Position numbers and translations under genes: made by a program
Shown: one piece after another, positions 15,983 through 25,205 of the stretch
Position numbering within the stretch: the first letter of the stretch is position 1
Layout of the letters: the number at the start of each line of letters is the position of its first letter
NCBI GenBank assembly: GCA_003170475.1
Contig: PMZI01000007.1
Span: 1 to 53,841, forward strand
Origin: Ignavibacteriota bacterium
Lineage (GTDB): Bacteria > Bacteroidota > Ignavibacteria > UBA10030
Direction: 5' to 3'
DNA length: 53,841 nucleotides
Notes under the pieces: generated by a model
Told to the model about the DNA's origin: nothing
Databases searched by the model: none
The model's input: the letters and a program-made list of their open reading frames with translations, nothing else

Positions 15983-17638
15983 TCAAGTCTGAATGACTCC
16001 GGGATTGAACCTCGGGATATCGGGGTTGGAAGCTGCCATCTCTATTCCACGGGAAATGTGGGCGCGAGTTTCAACGGGCTCGATGATTCCGTCAACCCAG
16101 AGACGTGCCGCGGCAAAAAGAGGATCGAGCTCAACTTCATAGCGGTCTTGCGTTTCCTTGAGTAATTTCGCCTGTTTCTCCTTCGAGATGTGCTCCCCCC
16201 CCCTTTCCATTGCCTGGACTTTGATGCTGAGGAGGGTCTCGCTGGCCTGTTTCCCTCCCATGACCGCAATTTGAGCGCTCGGCCATGCGAAGATGAAGCG
16301 CGGGTCATAAGCCTTCCCGCACATCGCATAGTTGCCTGCACCGTAGCTATTTCCGACGATGATCGTGAACTTTGGAACGACACTATTCGCAACGGCGTTC
16401 ACCATCTTCGCTCCCGATCTGAGGATCCCTCCTTGTTCGGCCCTGCTTCCGACCATGAATCCCGTGACGTCTTGAAGAAACACGAGCGGAATCAACTTTT
16501 GATTACAGTTCATGATGAAGCGAGCTGCCTTGTCAGCGCTGTCGCCATAGATCACACCGCCGACCTGCATTTCCCCTCTCGCAGTCTTCACGACAGCGCG
16601 CTGATTTGCGACAATTCCCACGGCCCAACCATCGATTCGGGCATAGCCGGTAATCACCGTCTTGCCAAAATCTGCTTTATACTCGTCGAGTTCGCTGTCA
16701 TCAAGGATACGCGAAAGCACCTGGTACATATCGTATGGCTTTGCCCGATCAACAGGGATGATCCCATCAATTTCGTGTGGGCGAAGCAGTGGCGGTTTTG
16801 ATGAGGTCCGATCAAACTGTACGCGAGGTGTGTGCCCATGTTTCGCGAGGATGCTCCGAATCTTTTTCAGGCACTCATCATCATCTTTCATTTTGTGGTC
16901 GGTGACGCCGCTGATTTCGCAGTGAACACCGGCACCACCAAGCGCTTCGTTGTCGATTTCTTCTCCAATGGCCGCTTTCACGAGATGCGATCCTGCAAGA
17001 AACACGCTTCCGGTTTTTTCCACGATCATTGCCTCGTCGCTCATGATCGGGAGATAGGCACCCCCTGCAACGCAGGGCCCCATAATGGCTGCGATCTGTG
17101 TAATGCCGATGGACGACATGATTGCATTGTTCCGGAAAGCTCGACCGAAGTGTTCCTTGTCCGGAAAAATCTCCGCTTGAAGCGGCAGGAATACTCCGGC
17201 AGAATCCACCAGATAGACGATCGGGAGCCGGTTCTCGATGGCGATCTCCTGGGCTCGCAGGTTCTTCTTACACGTGATGGGAAACCAGGCTCCTGCCTTG
17301 ACCGTTGCATCGTTGGCAACGATAACGACATCCCGACCATGAATCTTGCCGATGCCGAAAATCGTCCCTGAAGAAGGTGCTCCGCCATATTCCTCGTACA
17401 TTCCATAGGCGGCAAACAGGCCGACCTCCAGAAACGACGTTCCCGGATCGATGAGTTTTTCGAGGCGCTCGCGCGCGAACAACTTTCCCTTCTTGCGATG
17501 CCTCTCGATTGCCTCTTTTCCCCCACCGAGTTTCACGACTGCGCCTTTTTTGCGTAGTGCCTCAATCAGGCCACGGTGGTGGTCGCTGTTCTTCTGAAAC
17601 GAGGCGTCGTGCTTGATGTCAGACCCGATGCGAGCCAT
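15983..17638 (-). CDS. Acyl-CoA carboxylase, carboxyltransferase (beta) subunit, methylcrotonyl-CoA type
   Basis: Biotin-dependent carboxyltransferase that moves CO2 from carboxybiotin to an acyl-CoA. The 551 residues hold the two crotonase-like halves: the N half with VYLVDSAGVFLPLQAEIF and AAIMGPCVAGGAYLPIMSDE, and the C half with FLQDVTGFMVG and IIVGNSYGAGNYAMCGKAYDPRF. The segment VFPDKEHFGR-like (IFPDKEHFGRAFRN) points to 3-methylcrotonyl-CoA carboxylase, not to propionyl-CoA carboxylase, which would place it in leucine breakdown, but propionyl-CoA is possible. The partner biotin-carboxylase/biotin-carrier subunit is not in the window. Neighbours (acyl-CoA dehydrogenase, MeaB, glutaryl-CoA dehydrogenase) fit acyl-CoA catabolism. 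Confidence 0.88.
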   Translation of the reverse strand: MARIGSDIKHDASFQKNSDHHRGLIEALRKKGAVVKLGGGKEAIERHRKKGKLFARERLEKLIDPGTSFLEVGLFAAYGMYEEYGGAPSSGTIFGIGKIHGRDVVIVANDATVKAGAWFPITCKKNLRAQEIAIENRLPIVYLVDSAGVFLPLQAEIFPDKEHFGRAFRNNAIMSSIGITQIAAIMGPCVAGGAYLPIMSDEAMIVEKTGSVFLAGSHLVKAAIGEEIDNEALGGAGVHCEISGVTDHKMKDDDECLKKIRSILAKHGHTPRVQFDRTSSKPPLLRPHEIDGIIPVDRAKPYDMYQVLSRILDDSELDEYKADFGKTVITGYARIDGWAVGIVANQRAVVKTARGEMQVGGVIYGDSADKAARFIMNCNQKLIPLVFLQDVTGFMVGSRAEQGGILRSGAKMVNAVANSVVPKFTIIVGNSYGAGNYAMCGKAYDPRFIFAWPSAQIAVMGGKQASETLLSIKVQAMERGGEHISKEKQAKLLKETQDRYEVELDPLFAAARLWVDGIIEPVETRAHISRGIEMAASNPDIPRFNPGVIQT

Positions 17639-17656
17639 GGATTTGAGAGAAAGTGT

Positions 17657-20600
17657 CTATCGTTTCAAGGTCGTGTCACGGCGGTTGTTGCCACCGAAAA
17701 GCCAAACCGAATAAATGAGATCTCTTGCCTCTTCGTTTCGGGGATTGAGATTTGCTGCCTGGAGCGCGTAGCCCACTGCTCGTCCCGTATCGCCGAGACG
17801 TCGGTAGCATTTCGCCAACTGAAGGAGCAGAACATCCTGATGCACCCTTCGGTCGGCGATGTAGCGCTCTCGGATCTGAAGAGCTTTGCGGTAGTTGTCG
17901 AACGCTGGTTGGTATTGCTGAATTCCGAAATAAAGATCACCCAGCCTCACTCGATAAAAATCCACTGTGTCAGCGGAAATCTCGACGCAACGTTTCAGCA
18001 ACATTTCAGCATGAGACGCGTCAAACGAAGCGAAAGCCGTGGCCAGGTTACGCCCTGCCGAATACTCCGCCCAGGCTAGTTGTTCCATCAGGGCCGGATC
18101 ACCGGGAGCCAGAGCAACCTGCCGCTCGAGGTATCGAGTGCGCTCTTCCGGACGACCTAAACGATCGCACAACGAGGACAACGCTTCGAGGGCGTGAGCG
18201 TCTTTTGGGTGCGACGCAAGAAAATCGGTGAGCAAGGAATAAGCAATTGACAGGTTCCCCCTGCTCGGCTCAGCATGCAGCATTCCGATGTTCCATTTCT
18301 CCCCATCTGTCAGCGCTCTCTTTGAGAGCACCTGGTCCAGCAGCAGATCTGAACGACCAAACACTCTGCGTTCATCGTAACGGTTGATTTCCGTGACTCC
18401 CCGATCGACAAAAAAGGCTTTCGGCGCCCAATGTTCCAATAACGGCTTATCTTCCGTGTTCAAAGGTCCGGAACTTGCATATTCGCGGACAGGACCCTCG
18501 GAGAGCATCTGCAACGAGAGCAATGTCGCAGGATCAGATATCCGGATTCGAGCGAGATCTGCCTTCACCTTCTCCAGCTGGAACTTTGTAAGGAGCTTCT
18601 CCTCGTCAATCCTCAGTACCTCAGAAGAACCGACGAGCAGAACATCCGTTGTCAACGACTGCCAAACCGTCACATGGGGGAACACCGATCGAAACGTGCG
18701 AACGACGAGCCGAAATGTTTCATCGTCGACTTCATACAGGTGAAACCACTGGACCATGAGACCATGGGTCTTTAGCTTGAGTCTGCAGACCTCGAAGAAT
18801 TCTGTCGAGTAAAGATTCCCAATGCCTGCGATCCAGGGATTCGATGGCTCACTGATTATAACGTCGTAGTTCGTCGTCGAAAGTTTGAGGTAGGCGAGTG
18901 CGTCATCCACATACAGCCGCATCCTGGAATCGGCCAGCGGACGGTTGTTCACATGTTCAAAGTGCCTCGATGCAGAAATGACCTCTGGAGAAATTTCCAC
19001 ACTCTCGACAAGCTTTACCGGATGGGTCAGAACACTCCCCACGGTCACTCCGCTTCCAAAACCAATGACAAGCACCGTGTCTGGCTGGGGATGAAACATC
19101 ATCGGCACTTGACCGAGGAGAACCTGCGTCGGAAGATCACTGACCGAAGATGCGTCGCCTTTGCCGTTGATCAGGAGGACATTTTGCGTTCCGCTGGCAA
19201 TGGGCTGTTCGATCACGCCCACAGTGGCTGAAGCCCCCTCTTTGTAGAAGAGAACCTTGTTCGAGCGTACGATTTTCTCAAACTCCGCAAAGCTTGCCGG
19301 CGGCGTGCGATTGTTGCCGAACTGACGAAAGACCCCCGTGAGAGTCACGCTCTCATTCCAGTTGGACCCGAAGCCGATGGTGAGACCGGTCAAGACGACG
19401 GCAACACCTGTCACGATTCCACGACGAAGTTTAGATGATTCCTCATCGAACAGCGACAAAACGATTCCGCACACCAGATTGAGGACAAAGCCGACCTCCA
19501 TCGCATGTCGAACCCCAATCAACGGTATCAAGATGAGTCCTGCTCCCAGCGAACCAAGCACCGTGCCAAGCGTGTTCACCGAAAAGACCGTACCAACCGT
19601 CTTTCCCAGCACGACGACTGATCGAGTGGCGATGCGACTTGCCAGAGGAAGGGACATCCCGAGGAATATCGTCGGGACAATCATGACGAGAAATCCGACG
19701 ATGAATTGAAGAACGAGGAAAATCGAATACGTGCCTTCGGAACGAGTGAGTATAGCGCCAAGGTGCCAATAGATGTACGGAATGCGTCCGTAGAGCGGAA
19801 GCATCAGGGCCATCGAAAGTCCAACTCCCAATTGACAGAGTGCGAGTGCTCCAAATAGGTTCTTGATGTTCCTGATGAACACCGCCACCAGCCAACTGCC
19901 GATCGTGATCCCTGAGATAAACGCGACAAGCATCAAAGTGTAGGAATAGGTGGAAGACCCGAGAACCGGGATGAGGAGTCGCACCCAGGCGACTTCGTAG
20001 ATCATCGCCGCCAGACCGGAGGCTCCAGCGACCCCGACTGCCAGGAGAACCTGGCGATCAGTCGTCGGTCGTTCGATCTCCAGTTCAGGTTCCTCGCTCA
20101 CCGCGGGCATCGCTGGCATTCGTTTGCCAAGGACAAAAGCCGCCGCGGCAATCAGCATATTCACTATCCCTGCGCCGATGACGGTCGCTTGAAGCCCCGC
20201 CATCTGAACAAGGAAGAATCCCCCCAACAATGAACCGATGACTGCACCAAGACTGTTCAGGAAGTAAAGAGTCGCGACGTTCTTTCCTGATTCCTCCACA
20301 CTGTTTGAGATGAATCGTACGAGCACCGGAAGAGTACCCCCCATGAGAATCGTCGGAAAGAGGAGCATGATGGCACTGATAAGCAGCTTCAAGACGAGAA
20401 CAGTACCACCGTCGCTTGGAAGTTGCAACGCATGAACGATGGCAATGAAGGCACTCTTCGCTACGCCGAGAAATGCTGGATAGACAACGCAGTAAATGCC
20501 GATAAAGAACTCAAGGCCTGCGTACAGCCTGATGGGTGACTTCGACCGGTCGGCTCTCCTTCCCCACAGCGATGCACCGATGGCGAGCCCGCCCATGAAT

Positions 20601-20746
20601 GTGGCGAGGACGACGGTTTGCGCGTACGTCGTGTTGCCGAGAAAGAGGGAAAGGTACTTGAACCAGGCAATCTGATACACGAGACCGGTGGCACCCGAGA
20701 TGATGAAGAGGGTTGCAACGACGCCGTAGATAGTTTGTTTCTTCAT
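17657..20746 (-). CDS. Multi-pass membrane protein with spermidine-synthase-like domain and C-terminal TPR repeats
   Basis: Large fusion of about 1030 residues. The first 470 residues are mostly transmembrane helices in two related halves, resembling the membrane part of MFS/spermidine-synthase fusions. A Rossmann domain with AdoMet-binding loop VLVIGFGSG at about residue 560 and VESVEISPEV follows. The last 230 residues are TPR-like repeats (for example YFGIQQYQPAFDNYRKAL). Where true spermidine synthases carry catalytic aspartates, this protein reads ISEPSNPWIAG, so polyamine synthesis is unlikely; the substrate is unknown. The ATG at 20746 is used; a GTG at 20767 would add seven residues, and neither has a good ribosome site. 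It follows the acyl-CoA dehydrogenase closely. Confidence 0.85.
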   Translation of the reverse strand: MKKQTIYGVVATLFIISGATGLVYQIAWFKYLSLFLGNTTYAQTVVLATFMGGLAIGASLWGRRADRSKSPIRLYAGLEFFIGIYCVVYPAFLGVAKSAFIAIVHALQLPSDGGTVLVLKLLISAIMLLFPTILMGGTLPVLVRFISNSVEESGKNVATLYFLNSLGAVIGSLLGGFFLVQMAGLQATVIGAGIVNMLIAAAAFVLGKRMPAMPAVSEEPELEIERPTTDRQVLLAVGVAGASGLAAMIYEVAWVRLLIPVLGSSTYSYTLMLVAFISGITIGSWLVAVFIRNIKNLFGALALCQLGVGLSMALMLPLYGRIPYIYWHLGAILTRSEGTYSIFLVLQFIVGFLVMIVPTIFLGMSLPLASRIATRSVVVLGKTVGTVFSVNTLGTVLGSLGAGLILIPLIGVRHAMEVGFVLNLVCGIVLSLFDEESSKLRRGIVTGVAVVLTGLTIGFGSNWNESVTLTGVFRQFGNNRTPPASFAEFEKIVRSNKVLFYKEGASATVGVIEQPIASGTQNVLLINGKGDASSVSDLPTQVLLGQVPMMFHPQPDTVLVIGFGSGVTVGSVLTHPVKLVESVEISPEVISASRHFEHVNNRPLADSRMRLYVDDALAYLKLSTTNYDVIISEPSNPWIAGIGNLYSTEFFEVCRLKLKTHGLMVQWFHLYEVDDETFRLVVRTFRSVFPHVTVWQSLTTDVLLVGSSEVLRIDEEKLLTKFQLEKVKADLARIRISDPATLLSLQMLSEGPVREYASSGPLNTEDKPLLEHWAPKAFFVDRGVTEINRYDERRVFGRSDLLLDQVLSKRALTDGEKWNIGMLHAEPSRGNLSIAYSLLTDFLASHPKDAHALEALSSLCDRLGRPEERTRYLERQVALAPGDPALMEQLAWAEYSAGRNLATAFASFDASHAEMLLKRCVEISADTVDFYRVRLGDLYFGIQQYQPAFDNYRKALQIRERYIADRRVHQDVLLLQLAKCYRRLGDTGRAVGYALQAANLNPRNEEARDLIYSVWLFGGNNRRDTTLKR

Positions 20747-20773
20747 GAGTGGTTTTTCAAATGACACGATTGA

Positions 20774-21946
20774 TCAGAACGCGAGAATGTTTTTGGCTAT
20801 CACCATTTTCTGTACTTCAGAAGTCCCCTCACCGATCGTGAGGAGCTTTGCATCACGGTAGAATTTCTCGACGGGGAAGTCCTTGATGAATCCATATCCG
20901 CCATGAATCTGAACGGCCTCGTTTGCGACCCGAACAGCTGCTTCACTCGCAAACAACTTCGCCTGAGCGGCAATAAGATTGATATTCTCACCATTGAGTT
21001 TCGCCATCGCAGCTCGATACGTCAGCAGCCGGGCTCCCTGGATCTCTGTGGCCATATCGGCGAGCTTGAACTGGACCCCCTGAAATTCGCTGATCGCTTT
21101 TCCGAAAGCCTGTCGCTCCTTCGAGTACTTCACCGATGCATCGAGTGCGCCTTGCGCCAGACCCACGGAGAGCGCGGCGATGCCAATGCGACCGGAGTCG
21201 AGGACGACAAGAGCCTGGGTGAATCCTTCCCCCTCCTTGCCAATCAAATTCTCTCTTGGAACTTTGACTTCGTCGAACATCATCGAAACCGTGTCGCTTG
21301 CCCTCATCCCCAACTTGTTCTCTTTTTTTCCAGCACTCACGCCCTTCATGGTGCGTTCGATGATGAAGGCGGAAATCCCCTTGTTGCCTTTTGTTGTATC
21401 CGTTTTCGCCATCACGACATAGGTTGAAGCATGTGAACCATTCGTGATAAACGTCTTACTGCCGGTGATGACATACGAATCGCCGTCGCGGACAGCCGTC
21501 GTTTTCATTCCGGAGGCATCACTCCCGGAGCCAGGTTCCGTCAGGCACCAGGAACCGAGCGAACTTCCGGTGGCAAGAGCGGGAAGATACTTGTTTTTCT
21601 GCTGCTCATTCCCGTGTATGAGGATATGCTGAATACAGAGACCGCTGTGGGCTGCCAGGGTGAGACCAATGGAAGGGTCGACCCGAGACAGTTCCTCCAT
21701 AATGATGACGAAGTGAATCGGGGAAAGTGCAGCACCTCCGAATTCAGACGGGACCACGGCGCCCAGGAGACCAAGTTCGCCCATCTTTCGGACAATGGAA
21801 TCCGGGAATTCCTGCGCCTCGTCATACTTCATAACGTTCGGAAGGATCTCGGCAAGAGCGAATTCACGAACTGACTGCTTGAGCATATTCATGTCATCCG
21901 TCAGCTCGAAATCAATCGCCTGCTCTGAAGAAAGACCATCAGCCAT
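20774..21946 (-). CDS. Acyl-CoA dehydrogenase, short-chain/butyryl-CoA type
   Basis: FAD enzyme that forms the alpha-beta double bond of acyl-CoA esters and passes electrons to electron-transfer flavoprotein. The 390 residues contain CLTEPGSGSDASG (FAD/substrate signature), ERQAFGKAISEFQ, and near the C terminus GEGTSEVQKM, in which Glu373 sits at the catalytic-base position of short/medium-chain enzymes. In isovaleryl-CoA dehydrogenase that position is not glutamate, so despite the methylcrotonyl-type carboxylase nearby this is probably not the isovaleryl enzyme. AGAGGA lies five bases before the ATG at 21946. Exact chain-length preference cannot be read from sequence. Confidence 0.92.
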   Translation of the reverse strand: MADGLSSEQAIDFELTDDMNMLKQSVREFALAEILPNVMKYDEAQEFPDSIVRKMGELGLLGAVVPSEFGGAALSPIHFVIIMEELSRVDPSIGLTLAAHSGLCIQHILIHGNEQQKNKYLPALATGSSLGSWCLTEPGSGSDASGMKTTAVRDGDSYVITGSKTFITNGSHASTYVVMAKTDTTKGNKGISAFIIERTMKGVSAGKKENKLGMRASDTVSMMFDEVKVPRENLIGKEGEGFTQALVVLDSGRIGIAALSVGLAQGALDASVKYSKERQAFGKAISEFQGVQFKLADMATEIQGARLLTYRAAMAKLNGENINLIAAQAKLFASEAAVRVANEAVQIHGGYGFIKDFPVEKFYRDAKLLTIGEGTSEVQKMVIAKNILAF

Positions 21947-21987
21947 ACAGTTCCTCTTGAATTAGGACGCGCCTCGTTTGATGCACA

Positions 21988-22953
21988 TTACATCTTTCCG
22001 CTCACAGACCGAAAATCGTCGATCAAGTCGGCGGCAACATCATAGGGATTGGATTGCCGTTGGAGAAGCAGTTCCAGTTTCTTATGGAGTTTGCCCAATC
22101 GTTCCTGGTTCCAGAAGTCGGAGTGAAGCTGATCATCGATGATCTCGCGAATTCTTCCCTCGAGTCGGGCTTTCCTTCGCCGCTCGAGGCCGCCGTTCGC
22201 TTCGAGAAACGACCTGTGCCGTTGAATAAACGAAGCAACTTCTTCGATCCCCTGACCGTTGTTCGCCTGGGTCTGCACCACGTCAGGCATCCAACTCTCT
22301 GCATCATGCGCACGAAATCCCAGAATCATCTTGAGGGACATCACAGCCTGCTCCGCACCCGGTCTGTCGGCCTTGTTCAGAACGAAGAAATCGGCGATCT
22401 CCATCAGTCCTGCTTTCATCGCCTGAATACCGTCGCCAGACTCGGGAACAAGCACTACGACGGTCGTGTCGGCGGCACCGGCGATGTCCAGCTCCGATTG
22501 ACCTACGCCCACCGTCTCCATCAGCACAACGTCATATCCTGAAGCGTCCAGAACATCCGCCGCTTCTTTCGCCCGCTTGCTCAGCCCGCCAAGGCTTCCC
22601 CTCGAAGCCATGCTTCGTATGAAAACTCCTTCGTCCAGTTCAACTTCACTCATTCGGACCCGGTCACCGAGCAAAGCTCCGCCGGTAAAAGGACTTGTGG
22701 GGTCGACAGCAATGATGCCGACTTTTTTCTGTAGAGTACGAAAGTGCTTGGCAAGCTTGTTGGTCAGGGTGCTCTTGCCCGCCCCCGGTGGTCCGGTAAT
22801 TCCTACACGATATGCCTTGCCCGTCTGGCCATAGACGCGCTTGAGAATTTCTCTGGAGAGCGCCGAGCCGTTCTCCACCTGGGATATTGCCCGGGCAATG
22901 GCCCTGCGGTCTCCGGCGAGGAGTTGACGTATGACAAGGTCCGTGTCTTCCAT
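21988..22953 (-). CDS. meaB: MeaB/ArgK-type GTPase for methylmalonyl-CoA mutase
   Basis: G3E-family GTPase that protects and reloads methylmalonyl-CoA mutase with its adenosylcobalamin cofactor. Motifs: P-loop GITGPPGAGKSTL, DPTSPFTGGALLGDR, METVGVGQSE and the base-specificity motif NKAD. I use the ATG at 22953 (321 residues, MEDTDLVIRQLLAGD); a longer frame to 23031 would run into the epimerase gene. It starts five bases after the epimerase stop codon. The mutase itself is not in the window, but this gene implies the organism makes or uses methylmalonyl-CoA, in line with the acyl-CoA genes around it. Confidence 0.93.
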   Translation of the reverse strand: MEDTDLVIRQLLAGDRRAIARAISQVENGSALSREILKRVYGQTGKAYRVGITGPPGAGKSTLTNKLAKHFRTLQKKVGIIAVDPTSPFTGGALLGDRVRMSEVELDEGVFIRSMASRGSLGGLSKRAKEAADVLDASGYDVVLMETVGVGQSELDIAGAADTTVVVLVPESGDGIQAMKAGLMEIADFFVLNKADRPGAEQAVMSLKMILGFRAHDAESWMPDVVQTQANNGQGIEEVASFIQRHRSFLEANGGLERRRKARLEGRIREIIDDQLHSDFWNQERLGKLHKKLELLLQRQSNPYDVAADLIDDFRSVSGKM

Positions 22954-22958
22954 AGGAC

Positions 22959-23882
22959 TCAGGCAAATCTCCCCTTGAAGTACTCTGCCGTCATTTTCAG
23001 ACCTTCCGACAAGCCAATGTTCGGACTCCAACCAAGTTCCCGCTGGATCTTCGCAGAAGTGATGACACTGCGCAATTGCTCACCAATCATTGCCGGTCCG
23101 TGCTCTTCGGGGCAGGCGGGATTGAGCAATCCACGCAAGATCCGGAAGAGTTGCGTCACATCGGTTTCAATTCCTGTCCCGATGTTAAAGACATTCGATC
23201 CGGGATATTTCAGAGCCAGAAGATTCCCTTTGACTACATCGCCGACATAGGTGTAGTCTCTCGTCTGCTTCCCATCGCCATTGATGATGGGCTTCTCTCC
23301 ACGGAGCATTTTCTTTGCGAAGACCGCCACAACACCCGCTTCTCCGTGGGGATTTTGCCGCGGGCCGTAGATGTTGGCATATCGCAATATGACGTGTTCG
23401 ATGCGATGAACTGCTCTGTAATAGAAGAGATACTTCTCCGTCACGAGTTTCGCGATTCCATACGGCGACAGAGGACGCACGGGATGGTCCTCATCGGCCG
23501 GAAAATAGTCCTGCTCACCATAGATCGCCCCTCCAGTCGAGGAAAAGATAATCTTTTTGACTCCCGACTGGCGTGCCGACTCGAAAATGTTCAATCCTCC
23601 GATGACATTGACATCTGCATCGAACTTCGGATCGGCGACCGAGCGGCGTACATCCATTTGAGCGGCGTGATGATTGACGACATCAAAGGAGTGGCGTTGA
23701 AACACCTGCTGAATCTCCGGCCTGCGGATGTCGAGCTGAACAAACTCCGCTTTCGGATTGAGATTTTCCTTCACCCCGGACGAAAGATCGTCGACGACCA
23801 CAACGTTGTGCCCCTCGGCGATATATGCGTCGACCACATGCGATCCAATGAAACCCGCCCCGCCCGTGACAAGAATGTTCAC
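22959..23882 (-). CDS. NAD-dependent sugar-nucleotide epimerase/dehydratase (UDP-glucose 4-epimerase-like)
   Basis: Extended short-chain dehydrogenase of 307 residues. The NAD-binding loop is GGAGFIGSH at the N terminus, the catalytic Ser/Tyr/Lys set is in FSSTGGAIYGE and SPYGIAK, and RYANIYGPRQNP is the substrate-side signature seen in GalE-like enzymes. It probably interconverts UDP-glucose and UDP-galactose or related sugars for envelope glycans. The start is a GTG at 23882 with GAGGAG eight bases upstream. It lies between purD and meaB; a glycosyltransferase gene is two genes upstream. Confidence 0.88.
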   Translation of the reverse strand: MNILVTGGAGFIGSHVVDAYIAEGHNVVVVDDLSSGVKENLNPKAEFVQLDIRRPEIQQVFQRHSFDVVNHHAAQMDVRRSVADPKFDADVNVIGGLNIFESARQSGVKKIIFSSTGGAIYGEQDYFPADEDHPVRPLSPYGIAKLVTEKYLFYYRAVHRIEHVILRYANIYGPRQNPHGEAGVVAVFAKKMLRGEKPIINGDGKQTRDYTYVGDVVKGNLLALKYPGSNVFNIGTGIETDVTQLFRILRGLLNPACPEEHGPAMIGEQLRSVITSAKIQRELGWSPNIGLSEGLKMTAEYFKGRFA

Positions 23883-23913
23883 CGTTTGTCTCCTCTCGCG
23901 TAGTGTGAGGCTC

Positions 23914-25194
23914 CTACCGCAGAGCCTTCAGTCCAATGTCACTTCTGTAATACGCGCCGTCAAAGGTAATTGCCGAGACCCCTCGGTAGGCTGCGTCGAT
24001 CGTACTTTTGAGTTCATGTTCGTATCCGATCGCTGTGACTCCCAAAACCCGCCCACCTGAAGTCACAATATTCTCGCCATCCGACCGCGTCCCGGCATGA
24101 AAAACAACGAGCCCTTCATCCGGTTGGATGGTCTCAAGACCGTGGATCGGCTTTCCGGTTTGATAGTCATCGGGATATCCCCGCGAAGCCATGACGACAC
24201 AAACCGCCGATGCCGGATGCTGCTTGACCGACTGAGGATCGAGCTTGCCTTCGGCGACAGACATCAGGATTTCTGCCAGATCTCCCTCGATGAGAGGCAC
24301 AACCACCTGTGTTTCAGGATCTCCAAATCGACAATTGAACTCAACCACTTTCGGGCGGCCATTCGAGATCATCAATCCGCAATACAGGCAGCCGCGGTAT
24401 GGCGTGCCTTCAGATCTCATTCCTTCCAGGAGGGGTTCGATAACCTCTTCTCTCACCCGTTGAAGCACTTCTGCAGTGACGATCGGAGCAGGAGCATAGG
24501 CACCCATTCCCCCTGTATTCTTTCCCTGGTCGTGATCCAAGATGCGTTTGTGATCCTGGGCCGAGGCAAGAGTGACATATCGCTCTCCATCAGTCAAAGC
24601 GAACACGGAAGCCTCTTCACCAACCAGAAACTCTTCGACGACCACTATCTCTCCTGCGGATCCAAACGCTTTGTTCAACATCATGTCCCTCAGCGCGAGC
24701 ACAGCAGCCTGATGGGTTTCGCAGATGACGACACCCTTTCCTGCGGCCAGGCCATCTGCCTTCACCACGACCGGCGACGAGAGAGTCCCAGAATATGCTT
24801 CGGCCTGATGGAGTTCGCCTGGGCGAAAGCTTCGATAGGCGGCTGTCGGAATTTTGTACTTTGCCATGAAGTCTTTAGCAAAAGTCTTGCTTCCCTCAAG
24901 CATAGCGGCGGCTTTGGAGGGACCAAAGATCTTCAGTCCGTTCTGCTCGAACTCGTCGACGATCCCATCGACCAACGGTTGCTCCGGACCGACGACGGTC
25001 AGATCAACCTTATTCTCCCTGACAAACCTCATCAAACCCTGGATGTCAGTCGGTTTCAGTGACACCAGCGCAGCGTGCTGCGCGATTCCCGCATTGCCCG
25101 GCGCACAATAGAGGGAATGAACGTGCGGACTCTGCCGCAGCTTCCAGACGAGTGTATGCTCTCTACCGCCGGACCCGATAACGAGAATATTCAT
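23914..25194 (-). CDS. purD: Phosphoribosylamine-glycine ligase
   Basis: ATP-grasp enzyme that makes glycinamide ribonucleotide, the second step of purine biosynthesis. The 426 residues start MNILVIGSGGREHTLVWKL, the family N terminus; the ATP-grasp part includes VVKADGLAAGKGV, and metal and substrate motifs HKRILDHDQGKNTGGMGAYAPAP and EFNCRFGDPETQ are intact. AGGAAG lies about eight bases before the ATG at 25194. The purine gene guaB is three genes upstream in the same run. Identification is firm. Confidence 0.96.
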   Translation of the reverse strand: MNILVIGSGGREHTLVWKLRQSPHVHSLYCAPGNAGIAQHAALVSLKPTDIQGLMRFVRENKVDLTVVGPEQPLVDGIVDEFEQNGLKIFGPSKAAAMLEGSKTFAKDFMAKYKIPTAAYRSFRPGELHQAEAYSGTLSSPVVVKADGLAAGKGVVICETHQAAVLALRDMMLNKAFGSAGEIVVVEEFLVGEEASVFALTDGERYVTLASAQDHKRILDHDQGKNTGGMGAYAPAPIVTAEVLQRVREEVIEPLLEGMRSEGTPYRGCLYCGLMISNGRPKVVEFNCRFGDPETQVVVPLIEGDLAEILMSVAEGKLDPQSVKQHPASAVCVVMASRGYPDDYQTGKPIHGLETIQPDEGLVVFHAGTRSDGENIVTSGGRVLGVTAIGYEHELKSTIDAAYRGVSAITFDGAYYRSDIGLKALR

Positions 25195-25205
25195 GAGACT
25201 TCTTC

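Noticed and set aside
17657-20746. True spermidine synthase
   Set aside because: The AdoMet-like loop is present but the catalytic aspartates are replaced (ISEPSNPW), and the protein is mostly membrane helices and TPRs.
20774-21946. Isovaleryl-CoA dehydrogenase, suggested by the nearby methylcrotonyl-type carboxylase
   Set aside because: The catalytic glutamate is at the short/medium-chain position (GEGT), not the isovaleryl arrangement.
24097-25062. 321-codon plus-strand ORF opposite purD
   Set aside because: Antisense shadow of purD; no signal peptide, domain or ribosome site.
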